In this document: positions 8,676 through 17,922 of the stretch, in pieces | How the letters are laid out: each line of letters starts with the position of its first letter | Numbering within the stretch: the stretch's first letter is position 1 | Assembly: GCF_900111775.1 (NCBI RefSeq) | Contig: NZ_FOJJ01000034.1 | Coordinates: 248,001-312,000, forward strand | Length of the DNA: 64,000 bases | Source: Desulfuromonas acetexigens | Lineage (GTDB): Bacteria; Desulfobacterota; Desulfuromonadia; Desulfuromonadales; Trichloromonadaceae | Direction: 5' to 3' | Translations under genes and position numbers: made by a program | Notes under the pieces: model-generated | The model's database searches: none | What the model saw: the letters and a program-made list of their open reading frames with translations, nothing else | What the model was told of the DNA's origin: nothing

Positions 8676-11606
8676 ATGACCGGATTTTCAAAAGGGATTG
8701 GACTGATTCTGCTGGCAGCCTGGTTTTTCGCGGGGAGCGCCCCGGCCTGGGCGGTAACGGCTCCGCGTTTCCAGTCCCTCGGCCAGATTCGCGATGCCTT
8801 TATCGCCCCGACCCGCCTCGATGTGGACGATCAAGGCAATCTCTACGTCGTCGATGCCCGCAAAAAAACGGTTTTCAAATTCGACAAGTTCGGCGCCAAG
8901 AGCAAAGGGATTCAGGCCTTCACCGAAGCGGAAGCGTCCGGCGGCGGCCTCGCCGTGAGCGGCGACGGCAAGCGCCTCTTTGTCGCCGAACGCCAATCGG
9001 TGGCGGTTCTCGACGGCACCACCGGCGCGCGCCTCGGCTACCTCGGCGGTCAGAACCGCTTCGCCCACGTCTACGACATCGCGCTCGACGCCGACGGCCA
9101 CATCTTCGTCGCTGACGCCGAGCGCCTCACCATCGAGGCCTACCGTCCCGGTGGCCAGGACCCCCTCGTCCCCTACGTGTTCGACTATCAGTTCGGCGCC
9201 AAGGGGACCGCTCCCGGTCAGTTCATGGGCATCGCCGCCATGGAAATCAACCGCGCGGCGGGGGAAGTCTACGTTGCCGACCCCAATTTTCACAAGCCCA
9301 CGGGGGCGAGAACCATCCTCTCCTACCCCAAGGTGCAGGTCTTCGATCTCGCGGGAAACCTGAAAAAAATCAACGGCATAACCAATTTCATCCTGCTCGG
9401 GAGCAAGTCCTTCGGCAGCAAGGAGATGATCTACTTCGGCGGCATGACCTTCGACGGTCAGGGGCGGGGCTATTTCTCCGACAGCTATAACGGCCGCGTC
9501 AATGTCTTGAACGTGACGGGCACCGATCCGCTGCGCATGTATCTTTCGAGCTATGCCGTGGCGGGCTTCAGGATGGGGCAACTCAGCGATCCCCGGGATC
9601 AGGTTTTCGATCCCCTGACCGGCCGCCTCTTCGTCCTTTGCGGCGACGGCCGGGTGGAAATTTTCGGCATCGACGGCGCCGTCAACCCGGTGAACGCCAA
9701 CGAGGCCCCGGAAGCCCCGGTGGCGGTCAGCCCTGTCGGCCGGGGGGAAGTCCCCTCGTTGACGCCGACTCTGAGCTGGCAAGAGGCGATCGATGCCGAC
9801 GGCGACGAGCTGACCTATCGAGTCAAAATCGGCGAAGAGGGAGCTGCGGCGGAAACCTTCGAAGAGATCGCCGGGACGAGCTTCGTCCTTCCCCGGGAAC
9901 TCCGCGAAAACGCGGCCTATGTCTGGTCCGTTCAGGCTTTTGACGGTGAAGCCGCCTCCGCCTGGTCCGATACTCAAGCCTTTTTTGTCAACGCCGAAGA
10001 AGAAGCGCCCACGGCGCCGGAGTTGACGGCGCCGGATTCGGGCAACACGGCCGACGGCCTGACGGTCTTTTCCTGGCAAGCGGCCACCGACCCCGATCCC
10101 TTCGAGACGTTGACCTACGTCCTGCAGGTGGCGGCCGACGAGAGTTTTGCCGTGCCGGTGCTGGAAGAACGTCTCGACGCCACCAGCCTGGCCCTGGGGG
10201 ATTGCGCCGACTATTTCGAGTTGGAGGACGGTCAAGCCTATTTCTGGCGGGTCACTGCCGTCGATTCCACCGACCTCGAATCCGCTCCCGGCGAAGCCCG
10301 GCCTTTCACCTACGATTCCACCATTCTCGCGGTGAGCGCCAACGTCGAAGGCGCCCACGTCCATCTCGGCGGCAATCTCGGGTATCCCGGTCAATTTCTG
10401 GGCGAGACGCCCCTCGAACTGCGCGACTTTCCCGTCGGACCCTGTGCCCTAGTGGTGGAACATCCCGGCTTCGAACCGGCCGTCGCCGCGATTACGGTCG
10501 AGGAGCGGATTGGTGCCGAGGTGGAGGTGCAACTTCTCCCCGCCCTGGTGCCGGACAAGTTCACCGAACGGGAGCCGCTGCGCGCCGGGACCGGGCGACT
10601 GCGCACGGAAGGCGAAGCCGCTCCCTATTGGGCCGATTTCGATCATGACGGCATCAGCGACTTGCTGGTCGGCACCGCCTCCGGGCAACTGCTTCTCTAT
10701 CGCGGCCAGTCCGAGGACGGGTCCCGCTACGGCGAAGGGGAAGTTCTGCCTCTGGGGATGACCGTGCCCGGTGCAATGCCGGTGCTGGTCGATTGGGACA
10801 ACGATCTGCGCAAGGATCTCCTCGTCGGCGCCGCCGACGGCACCCTGACGCTCTTTCTCAACCAGGGGAGCGAAAGCGCCCCGGTCTTCGCCGAGGGGAT
10901 GTTGCTGACCGACGGGAACGGCGTCATCGATGTGGGGGACAGCGCCGCGCCGGTGGTCGTCGATTTCGATGGCGACGGCAAGAAAGATCTGCTCGTCGGC
11001 AGCGCCGACGGCCGACTCGTGCGTTATCACAACGAGGGCCCCGATGCCGGCCCGCGCCTGGCGCGCGTCGAGTTCGCGCTCGAAGGCGTGGGAGAGACCC
11101 CGGTTGCTCCCTTCATGGTCGACTGGAACGCTGACGGCCGGCGCGATCTGCTGCTGGCCCAGGACGGCCGCTTCCTCGTTTTCTCCTGGCTGGAAAATGG
11201 CAGCTTTGCCCCCGCCGAAGATGTTGAGGTTGCCGGTAGACTCGCCGGCGGTACGCCGCAGCGGATCTTTGTCGCCGATACCGACGGGAAAAAAGGCAAG
11301 GATATTTTTGTCGGCGGCGAAGACGGCGAGGTGCGGCTGCTGCAAGGCAACGCCAAACTATTGGCCCCCGCCTTCATGCAGTTCATGCTGAAGAAACTGG
11401 ACGATTTAGCCGAAGAGCTGGCTGAGGATCGAAGAAATCGGGCGGATGTGGACGGGATCAAAGCTCAACTGGCGAAGAACAACATTCGCGCCGCCAGTGA
11501 AAAGATGGAAGCCTTGTACAGAAACATCGAAAGCAACCGGGACATAGCCGCCCAGGTCGCGGAAGCTCGCGACCTGCTGCTACAGGCCGAAGCCGCCGGG
11601 GAATAA
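8676..11606 (+). CDS. Secreted double beta-propeller protein (NHL + FN3 + PEGA + FG-GAP repeats)
   Basis: The 976-residue protein has a signal peptide (about 1-26, cut after PAWA), NHL-like blades (about 30-335; repeated DVDDQGNLYVVDA-type strands), two fibronectin-III-like domains (about 350-560), a PEGA-like domain (about 565-635, with GETPLELRDFPVG) and a second propeller of FG-GAP/VCBS repeats (about 650-910) with at least five blades carrying D-x-D-x-D/N-G calcium-type loops such as FDGDGKKDLLVG. A charged helical tail, probably coiled coil, closes the protein. It is likely extracellular or on the outer surface, and by position it may scaffold or anchor the cytochromes encoded next. I chose ATG 8676 because it follows GGGGAGG and yields a clean signal peptide. 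No catalytic motif is visible. Confidence 0.85.
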   Translation: MTGFSKGIGLILLAAWFFAGSAPAWAVTAPRFQSLGQIRDAFIAPTRLDVDDQGNLYVVDARKKTVFKFDKFGAKSKGIQAFTEAEASGGGLAVSGDGKRLFVAERQSVAVLDGTTGARLGYLGGQNRFAHVYDIALDADGHIFVADAERLTIEAYRPGGQDPLVPYVFDYQFGAKGTAPGQFMGIAAMEINRAAGEVYVADPNFHKPTGARTILSYPKVQVFDLAGNLKKINGITNFILLGSKSFGSKEMIYFGGMTFDGQGRGYFSDSYNGRVNVLNVTGTDPLRMYLSSYAVAGFRMGQLSDPRDQVFDPLTGRLFVLCGDGRVEIFGIDGAVNPVNANEAPEAPVAVSPVGRGEVPSLTPTLSWQEAIDADGDELTYRVKIGEEGAAAETFEEIAGTSFVLPRELRENAAYVWSVQAFDGEAASAWSDTQAFFVNAEEEAPTAPELTAPDSGNTADGLTVFSWQAATDPDPFETLTYVLQVAADESFAVPVLEERLDATSLALGDCADYFELEDGQAYFWRVTAVDSTDLESAPGEARPFTYDSTILAVSANVEGAHVHLGGNLGYPGQFLGETPLELRDFPVGPCALVVEHPGFEPAVAAITVEERIGAEVEVQLLPALVPDKFTEREPLRAGTGRLRTEGEAAPYWADFDHDGISDLLVGTASGQLLLYRGQSEDGSRYGEGEVLPLGMTVPGAMPVLVDWDNDLRKDLLVGAADGTLTLFLNQGSESAPVFAEGMLLTDGNGVIDVGDSAAPVVVDFDGDGKKDLLVGSADGRLVRYHNEGPDAGPRLARVEFALEGVGETPVAPFMVDWNADGRRDLLLAQDGRFLVFSWLENGSFAPAEDVEVAGRLAGGTPQRIFVADTDGKKGKDIFVGGEDGEVRLLQGNAKLLAPAFMQFMLKKLDDLAEELAEDRRNRADVDGIKAQLAKNNIRAASEKMEALYRNIESNRDIAAQVAEARDLLLQAEAAGE

Positions 11607-11633
11607 CGGTTTCAAGGTAACGGAGACGGAGAA

Positions 11634-12458
11634 ATGAAGAAAATAACGAGTGGATTGATTGGCGTTCTGGCTCTGATGCTTGTGGCAGGCGGAGCAGCCG
11701 AGGCGACGCGTGGGCCTCAGGGGGTTACCTACTCAGCCCATAACCTTTCTATGAGCGCAGACCCTGATTGGCCTACATATGTATCTGATAACGAGACGCA
11801 AGTTTGTGTTTTTTGCCACACTCCGCATGGGGGTACTTTGGATGGTCCGCTTTGGAACCGTGAGAGTCCAGGTACTATTTACACACATTATAATAGTGCG
11901 AGTTTGTCGTCATATTTGAGAGCACTTTCCATCAATCGCTCTGTATCAAAAGAGTCACTTCTTTGCTTAAGTTGTCATGATGGAAGTATAGCCATTAACT
12001 CATTAGTTAATTATAGTAACTCATTGGTTAATGAAAATAATGAACCGGTTCTGCCGACTCATAATGGAGGACGATCTGTAGAAATACCGATCATGTTTAC
12101 CACTGATCCAGATTTGCCTCCAAATCCAGGGCCACAAATAGGGGCCTCCCGTGAAAACCCTGATGCACACGGGGATCTTTCGGATGACCATCCTATTTCT
12201 TTTTCTTATAGCTCAGTTTATAGTGCAAAAGCTGAAGAATTTAAAACAGTTTCTGCCGCAGAAATAAATGGTGTTCGGTTTTTCGGTACTGAAAATCGTG
12301 TGGAATGCTCCTCTTGTCATGACCCACATGTGATGTATGACCAAAATTATACTTTGTCAAATGGCGATCTTGTTGTAGGTGCTGATCCTGATTACACACC
12401 TTTTTTGATTACTCCGAATGAAGGCAGTGCCTTGTGTCTTGCATGCCACGATAAATAA
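11634..12458 (+). CDS. Secreted four-heme cytochrome c
   Basis: The 274-residue product has a signal peptide (about 1-24) and four CxxCH heme motifs: CVFCH, CLSCH, CSSCH and CLACH. The first is followed by TPHGG and the third by DPH, a pattern typical of doubled-CxxCH periplasmic or extracellular cytochromes. It should be exported unfolded by Sec and matured by the Ccm system. The ATG follows GGAGACGGAG and the gene lies 27 bases after the propeller protein, so it is in the same operon. Base composition is clearly lower in GC than its neighbours, with many A/T-ending codons, which points to recent acquisition or recombination. Confidence 0.9.
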   Translation: MKKITSGLIGVLALMLVAGGAAEATRGPQGVTYSAHNLSMSADPDWPTYVSDNETQVCVFCHTPHGGTLDGPLWNRESPGTIYTHYNSASLSSYLRALSINRSVSKESLLCLSCHDGSIAINSLVNYSNSLVNENNEPVLPTHNGGRSVEIPIMFTTDPDLPPNPGPQIGASRENPDAHGDLSDDHPISFSYSSVYSAKAEEFKTVSAAEINGVRFFGTENRVECSSCHDPHVMYDQNYTLSNGDLVVGADPDYTPFLITPNEGSALCLACHDK

Positions 12459-12517
12459 GTGTTACTCAATTTTACTGTTTGACGATGCCATTCGCCATAT
12501 AGTCAGCAGGAGATATT

Positions 12518-15500
12518 ATGAGGCTGAATACAACATTGATTCTGCTGGTTTCTCTGTTTCTTCTGGGAACAGCGGGGTGGGCAGAAGCATCCCGCCCTAT
12601 TCACGCTTTCGACTGTAATGCTTGCCATAAAGCAGGCATGTCTACAGCCACTATTTGGGGGAAAAATGTTTGTCTTCAGTGTCATCAAGACGAACATGAA
12701 GACATCCCTTTTATGGACGGTAATAGTTATCCTCCCAAAGGGGAGTTTTCTGTTGAAGATGCCAGCGATGCTATGGGGGAGGCAACAAAAGCGCTAACTC
12801 CAGAAGATTCTGAAAACCCTATTAGCCCTTCCCAACAGACCTCACATTACTGGGCTTCGCCCAAAGACGTGGTCCCCGCTGCCGGAGCACGTGCACCTTC
12901 AGTAGCTCTTTATCGTTCCCGGTATGGTACCTCCACCGGAAGAGTGACTTGCACTCGCTGCCATGATCCGCACAAGCTGAAAGATGGTTTCAATCTCGAG
13001 GCCTCGACCAATAAGCTTTTGCGCATGAACAGCCCTGACGCCATGTGTCTTGATTGCCATCGTGATTGGAATATGGCGGGAAATCGTGGTTTACTTACCC
13101 ATCCCCTGGTCAAGGATTACCCGGCGTTTGTCGCGGCCGAGGCTAATAAGTTCAAATACAAATCGGTTGATGGGTACAACAGTGCTACTCTGGTCCTGCC
13201 GTCCAACGAAGGCTCCGGCCAGGTACGTATGGTCTACAACAGCGTTGATGCTACCGGGACCGGTTCCGGGCCGATGAATGTCTCCTGTACTTCCTGTCAT
13301 GGCGTACACTTCACCGATTCGGACTCAAGTACCGTCGACGGCAAGGGGAAAGCTCTCAACTCCGGCGACGGCAAACTGTTGTTGAGCGATGGACCCCGGC
13401 GTACCCACGGCGATCCGATAGAACAGGGAAAGTTGCGTTCCAACCTTTGCCAGGCCTGCCATGTCTACAAGAAGCACGGTGACGTCAACGGCAACGACAA
13501 CGGCATGTTCGCCGGGTGTCTCGACTGTCACAGCGGCCACGTCTACCATGCCACCAGCCCCAACTACTTCGTGCTGCGCAAAAGCGTCGAGGACGTTTTC
13601 ATCCCCAAACAGGGGGCGGTGGGCAGCGCGAGCGGGCTGGAGTTCACAACCCTCGAAGCGGCCTGGGCCAATGGGACCAATACCGGCTACTGCCAGGGCT
13701 GTCACACCCTGAATTTCCCCCACAACGGCGTTGCCTCGGGAACCCACGGCAAGGCCTCCTGCGTCAACTGCCATTTCCACAACAACGAAACCGGCTCCTT
13801 CGTCGCCGACTGCAGCGCCTGTCACGGCTTTCCGCCCATCTATGATGAGCCGGGTAACATTACCTTGGGGGGGTATGCTATTGATGAGGACAATTATCGT
13901 AGTTACAAATTCCTCGACACTAGAGATCAAAACATCCTACGCGACATCTATAAGCTAGAGTCGCAAACTCCGCACAAGCGCCACGCCGCAGGCGGCAGCG
14001 ACTACGGTTTCGGTTGCGACAACTGCCACGCCCAGGCCTTCAGCGGGGCAACCCCCACCCACCTCAACGGCTATTTCCAGGATGTCAATTTCGGCGCCCT
14101 GGCTTCCGCAGGTACCTACGATACCGCCGGTGGCGGAGCCTGTGCCACGGTCTATTGCCACAGCAACGGTAATGCCGCTTCGCTGGCCTATGCTTCCGTG
14201 ACCTGGCAGGAAACCGCCGGAACGATCACCGGTTGCACGGCCTGTCACGGCAACGACGCGGCGACTATGGTTACCACGGGTAACACCGCCAGCCACCAGA
14301 AACACCTCGGCGCCGGGGGCGGGATGGGCAAGAGTTACGCTTGTAACGTCTGTCACGTCGCCACCGCCGAAAGCGCCACCACTCTGGTGGCCGCTTCCAG
14401 GGCGGTCGGCGGGGCCCATGTCAACGGCCAGGGGGATGTCGATTTCGTCAGCAGTGGCGGCGTCCTTTACAATGCCCTCTCCGTCGGCGAGTTCAGCGCC
14501 GCCGACAATACCTGTAACGTCTACTGCCACGGATACGACAAATACACCATTCCCGACTGGGATGACCCCTGGGGGGGAGCCGCTTCCGATAACTGTAGTA
14601 AATGCCACAGCGCCACCCCGACCAGCGGCTCGCACACCGCCCATATCAGCACCACGGGAGCCAATATCGGCTGCGCCGACTGCCACGGCGTCGGGGCCAA
14701 CACCGGCGCCCATGCCGGGCACGTCAACGGCGCCATCGACTATCTGGATTTCGCCGCTTCCTGTAAAGCCTGTCATACCATCGAGGACGGCGACGTCGCC
14801 CTGGTCTGGGGAAATCAGGCGACCGCGACCTGTGATGCCTGCCATGGCGGCGTCAAAGCCACCAGTTACACCGATGCCTCCAACAGCCCGCGCGAGGCGC
14901 CGACCTGGCCCGCCTACGTCAGCGCCGGCCACGGCAAGACCGGGGTCGTTCAACTCTGCACCGGCTGTCACAGCACCGACACCGACACTGCCCACATGAA
15001 CGGGATCGTGGGTGACACCAGCCGATTGGCGATGGTCAACGGCAAGACCTACACCGCCGAAGCACCCAACGCCTTCTGCGGCGCCTGCCATGACGGCGGC
15101 AGCGGCAACGAAAAGGGCCACTATGCTACGGGCGCAGGGCACACCAGCACCGACGGCACCCGTTGCAACGCCTGTCACGATCCTCATGGCTACGCCGGTT
15201 ACGACGCTATGATCAAAGACAGCATCGACGGACGTGCCGTGGCGACCTTTGCCGATCGGACCAGTCGTGCCGCCTATGCTAATGCTTCTTTCAACGGCGT
15301 CTGCCAGGTTTGTCATGCCGGTGGTGCAGTCAACCATTTCAGCCTGACCGCCTATAACTCCGGCCATGGCGGAACTCGCCCCTGTCTCGATTGCCACAGC
15401 CACTCGGCCGAGGCCGCCTTCGAAGTGACCTGTTACAGCTGTCATGGTGGTGCCAACATCGGTTCGACCAGCGGCAACAAGAACTTCTGGCCCGACGGCG

Positions 15501-17413
15501 TGAGAGAGCATACCGCCAACCAGGCAGGCGAGCATGAGGTGCACGTCCTCAAGATCGCCGAGCGCATCAACCCCAGCTGGACCAGTGTTCAAACCCTGCT
15601 CAATGGCGCCACTAATGCCCAGCAGAAGCAGATTTGCGAATACTGCCACGCGGCGGTCAATAACGATAACGATCACGCGAGCGTAAGTACTGCGGAAGTC
15701 TTCGTCGCCCAGATCGGGGATCCGGCGGTGGAGACTCGTTTCGCAAAGAAAATCTGGTACGGTTTAGCCGATTCCGGCGCCACTTACAGCGACGGGTCGT
15801 GCAGCGCCGTGGCCTGCCACAACGGTAAGACAACAGATGTAGCGTATAAGTGGTACGCAGGGGGCTCGACGGCTTGTACAATGTGCCACAATGGCGAGAC
15901 GGTACCGACTTCCGGTTCACATGTTCCGCATTTGCAGAATATGGTCACATTTGCCAGCGGCTATATCACATGTGCAGATTGTCACAGTGACACGGAGGCC
16001 AACAGTTGGATTGATCAGACACCACCTTCCACCAATCATATAAACGGGAGTGTCAATGTCGACGGAAGTCGCGGGTTGATTTATACAGGGAGCTATCCGA
16101 CTACCAAGGGAAGCTGTGGTACCAACTCCTGCCACAACAATGGTAAGAATCAAACTCCCAACGTCAATTATGTATGGGGGACTTCAATTGGGCGAGGATG
16201 TGAATCCTGCCATACCAATTCCGCCGAAGGACATATGGCTCATTTTAATTCAACAGGAACATTTGTTGAGTGGAGTGTGGTTTGCACCAAATGCCACACG
16301 AACCATGTAAGCAGCAATCAGCATTTCAATGGTTCTGTAAATTTCTTGTCTACCATGAACTACAACGGCGAAGTCGTCGTCGGCGATGCCGGCTTCGGCA
16401 CCTGCACGACCACCACCTGTCATCAGGACGGCAAAGGGGTGGCGGTGGAAACCCCGATGTGGAACCGCACACCGTCGTCGGCCGACGACTGCACTCTCTG
16501 TCATGCCGCCAAGCCGACAACCGGTTCCCATAACCAGCATGTCGTTACCGGCGCGACTGCCTACGGCGCGACCGGTAACACCTCCACCACGACGACCTAC
16601 GACTTCAAGTGTGGCGAATGTCACGGCAACACCCTGGCCAACCACATCGACGGTTCGGCCAGCTTCGGCGCCGTCGGTTGGCAGAGCGCAGGCAAGACCT
16701 GCGACACCAGTTACTGCCACAGCAACGGCGCGGCGCCGCCGGACTACAAGGCCAGCCCGGCCTGGGGCACCAGCTTCGCGCCTGATGAGGACCCCTGCGC
16801 CGGCTGTCACGGCAACTCGCCGAATACCAATGCCCATGCCGCCCATGTCGTGGCCATTCACTGGGATTCGGATGTTTCCAAGAACCGCAGCGGTGTCTAC
16901 ACCGGTACCACCGGCCTGCAGGGGGCGGCCAACAGTGATGCCAGCGCCCACGGCAAGGTCGATACATCCACCACCATCAACTGCAACGTCTGTCACAACG
17001 ACACCGTGACCCGCTGGCGCAACCGCCAAAACACCGCCTGCGTCGGCTGCCACAGTACCGATACCCCAGAGGACGGCAATGCGGTGATCAAGGACAAGAG
17101 CAAGCACGTCAACGGTGTCGCCGATGTCAAGCTGCTGCCCATCAAAATGAAGACCCGGGCGCAGATCCGCAACGACATTAAAACTGTGCCCGAACTCGAT
17201 GTGACCTGGCAGCGCTTTGATGCCCCCGGCGGCATCCTCGGTCTTTTCTACAAGGGGGCGGACAACCACGACCAGGCGCGGACCATCTTCAATACCGCGA
17301 CCATGTACGACGGCACGACCAAGACCTGTACGAATATCTCCTGCCACAACGGCAACCAGGTGAAGTGGAGCGACAACCTGAGCTGCGACGGCTGTCATAC
17401 CCAGTTGCCCTAA
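12518..17413 (+). CDS. Giant multiheme cytochrome c (41 heme motifs)
   Basis: The 1631-residue product has a signal peptide (about 1-25) and, by my count, 34 CxxCH motifs plus six C-x4-CH and one C-x3-CH motif. Each of the seven non-standard motifs is followed by a CxxCH partner, the arrangement of the Geobacter C-x4-CH...CxxCH domain (PF09698-like): CATVYCH/CTACH, CNVYCH/CSKCH, CSAVACH/CTMCH, CGTNSCH/CESCH, CTTTTCH/CTLCH, CDTSYCH/CAGCH and CTNISCH/CDGCH. Spacer residues often contain distal His (TSGSH, NAHAAHV) that could be sixth ligands. No outer-membrane or lipid anchor is visible. Its role is probably outer-surface or extracellular electron transfer. It follows the four-heme gene by 59 bases. 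GC content changes along the gene, with AT-richer patches near 12520-12900, 13840-13970 and 15830-16360. Confidence 0.92.
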   Translation: MRLNTTLILLVSLFLLGTAGWAEASRPIHAFDCNACHKAGMSTATIWGKNVCLQCHQDEHEDIPFMDGNSYPPKGEFSVEDASDAMGEATKALTPEDSENPISPSQQTSHYWASPKDVVPAAGARAPSVALYRSRYGTSTGRVTCTRCHDPHKLKDGFNLEASTNKLLRMNSPDAMCLDCHRDWNMAGNRGLLTHPLVKDYPAFVAAEANKFKYKSVDGYNSATLVLPSNEGSGQVRMVYNSVDATGTGSGPMNVSCTSCHGVHFTDSDSSTVDGKGKALNSGDGKLLLSDGPRRTHGDPIEQGKLRSNLCQACHVYKKHGDVNGNDNGMFAGCLDCHSGHVYHATSPNYFVLRKSVEDVFIPKQGAVGSASGLEFTTLEAAWANGTNTGYCQGCHTLNFPHNGVASGTHGKASCVNCHFHNNETGSFVADCSACHGFPPIYDEPGNITLGGYAIDEDNYRSYKFLDTRDQNILRDIYKLESQTPHKRHAAGGSDYGFGCDNCHAQAFSGATPTHLNGYFQDVNFGALASAGTYDTAGGGACATVYCHSNGNAASLAYASVTWQETAGTITGCTACHGNDAATMVTTGNTASHQKHLGAGGGMGKSYACNVCHVATAESATTLVAASRAVGGAHVNGQGDVDFVSSGGVLYNALSVGEFSAADNTCNVYCHGYDKYTIPDWDDPWGGAASDNCSKCHSATPTSGSHTAHISTTGANIGCADCHGVGANTGAHAGHVNGAIDYLDFAASCKACHTIEDGDVALVWGNQATATCDACHGGVKATSYTDASNSPREAPTWPAYVSAGHGKTGVVQLCTGCHSTDTDTAHMNGIVGDTSRLAMVNGKTYTAEAPNAFCGACHDGGSGNEKGHYATGAGHTSTDGTRCNACHDPHGYAGYDAMIKDSIDGRAVATFADRTSRAAYANASFNGVCQVCHAGGAVNHFSLTAYNSGHGGTRPCLDCHSHSAEAAFEVTCYSCHGGANIGSTSGNKNFWPDGVREHTANQAGEHEVHVLKIAERINPSWTSVQTLLNGATNAQQKQICEYCHAAVNNDNDHASVSTAEVFVAQIGDPAVETRFAKKIWYGLADSGATYSDGSCSAVACHNGKTTDVAYKWYAGGSTACTMCHNGETVPTSGSHVPHLQNMVTFASGYITCADCHSDTEANSWIDQTPPSTNHINGSVNVDGSRGLIYTGSYPTTKGSCGTNSCHNNGKNQTPNVNYVWGTSIGRGCESCHTNSAEGHMAHFNSTGTFVEWSVVCTKCHTNHVSSNQHFNGSVNFLSTMNYNGEVVVGDAGFGTCTTTTCHQDGKGVAVETPMWNRTPSSADDCTLCHAAKPTTGSHNQHVVTGATAYGATGNTSTTTTYDFKCGECHGNTLANHIDGSASFGAVGWQSAGKTCDTSYCHSNGAAPPDYKASPAWGTSFAPDEDPCAGCHGNSPNTNAHAAHVVAIHWDSDVSKNRSGVYTGTTGLQGAANSDASAHGKVDTSTTINCNVCHNDTVTRWRNRQNTACVGCHSTDTPEDGNAVIKDKSKHVNGVADVKLLPIKMKTRAQIRNDIKTVPELDVTWQRFDAPGGILGLFYKGADNHDQARTIFNTATMYDGTTKTCTNISCHNGNQVKWSDNLSCDGCHTQLP

Positions 17414-17431
17414 GGAGGGAGGAACTCCTTG

Positions 17432-17452
17432 CCCTCCCCCAGCGGGGGAGGG
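17432..17452. repeat. Hairpin 3' of the giant cytochrome gene
   Basis: CCCTCCCCC at 17432-17440 and GGGGGAGGG at 17444-17452 form a perfect 9-bp stem with a 3-base loop. There is no T run, so it is more likely an mRNA 3'-protection or processing hairpin, or a dispersed intergenic repeat, than a terminator. Confidence 0.5.
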
Positions 17453-17495
17453 GTGGGTGGGGGAAAGCAGCTAACAACGGATAATGGAGGTGAAG

Positions 17496-17552
17496 ATGAA
17501 GAGGTACAGCAAACCGAAAGTGGTGGGGAGCGGCAGCGTCCATCCCTGCTGA
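17496..17552 (+). CDS. 18-residue ORF ending His-Pro-Cys
   Basis: The frame MKRYSKPKVVGSGSVHPC is preceded by a near-perfect Shine-Dalgarno GGAGGTGA at 17486-17493 and followed 12 bases later by a strong hairpin, so it has its own translation signals inside the tail of the cytochrome transcript. It carries a basic N-terminal half, a Gly/Ser turn and a terminal HPC. The function is unknown. It could be a short ribosomally made peptide, a substrate of a modifying enzyme elsewhere, or a leader-type regulatory ORF. Its stop is TGA directly after the Cys codon. I rate it as probably translated, but homologue conservation would be decisive. Confidence 0.5.
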   Translation: MKRYSKPKVVGSGSVHPC

Positions 17553-17564
17553 GCGCAAAAAGCC

Positions 17565-17592
17565 AAAGGGCCGGGATTTTCCCCGGCCCTTT
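17565..17592. terminator. Terminator of the cytochrome operon
   Basis: AAAGGGCCGGG (17565-17575) and CCCGGCCCTTT (17582-17592) form a perfect 11-bp stem with a six-base loop. A and T tracts at the two stem feet suit weak bidirectional termination. Confidence 0.7.
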
Positions 17593-17639
17593 GACGTGAT
17601 GGAGGGATTTATTACAGCGACTCAAGGCGAAAAGACGTT

Positions 17640-17668
17640 TTGACGCCATGACGTCCCGGTGCTAAAAT
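17640..17668 (+). promoter_or_regulatory. Promoter of the RHH/RelE module
   Basis: TTGACG at 17640-17645, a 17-base spacer and TAAAAT at 17663-17668 preceded by TGC form a strong, extended -10 promoter. TGACG is repeated at 17641 and 17651 within it, a plausible site for autorepression by the antitoxin. Confidence 0.6.
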
Positions 17669-17688
17669 AGAAGGCAAAGGAGGCTGTC

Positions 17689-17922
17689 ATGGAAAATCAC
17701 GCCAAACGCTCAACGATCTATTTCGACGCGGATTTGCATCGTGCCCTACGCATGAAATCCGCGACGGGCGGCCGCTCCATCTCGGAAATCGTCAACGAAG
17801 CGGTGCGTCGGGCCTTGCGCGAGGATCAGGAGGATCTGGCCGCCTTCGAGGCGCGGGTCGCCGAGGAAACAATCAGTTACGAAGAACTTCTCGACGATCT
17901 CAAGGCCCATGGCAAGCTATAG
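17689..17922 (+). CDS. Ribbon-helix-helix antitoxin
   Basis: The 77-residue protein starts KRSTIYFDADLHRALRMKSA, the beta strand and first helix of a CopG/RelB-type ribbon-helix-helix DNA-binding domain, with GGRSISEIVNEAVRRAL as the second helix. The acidic C-terminal tail (about 48-77) would wrap the toxin. It should bind and neutralise the RelE-type toxin encoded next and repress its own promoter. AAGGAGG lies upstream of the ATG. The gene overlaps the toxin gene by 14 bases, which is typical coupling. Confidence 0.88.
   Translation: MENHAKRSTIYFDADLHRALRMKSATGGRSISEIVNEAVRRALREDQEDLAAFEARVAEETISYEELLDDLKAHGKL

Noticed and set aside
13955-15676. 573-codon reverse frame in the giant cytochrome
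   Set aside because: Gly/Val/Ala-rich shadow of the Cys/His-rich repeats; no start signal or recognised domain.
17550-17595. TGA of the 18-codon ORF as selenocysteine, continuing into the hairpin
   Set aside because: The hairpin is a plain G/C terminator stem without a recognisable SECIS loop and the continuation has no protein character. A Cys codon directly before the TGA made the idea worth a look, but nothing supports it.
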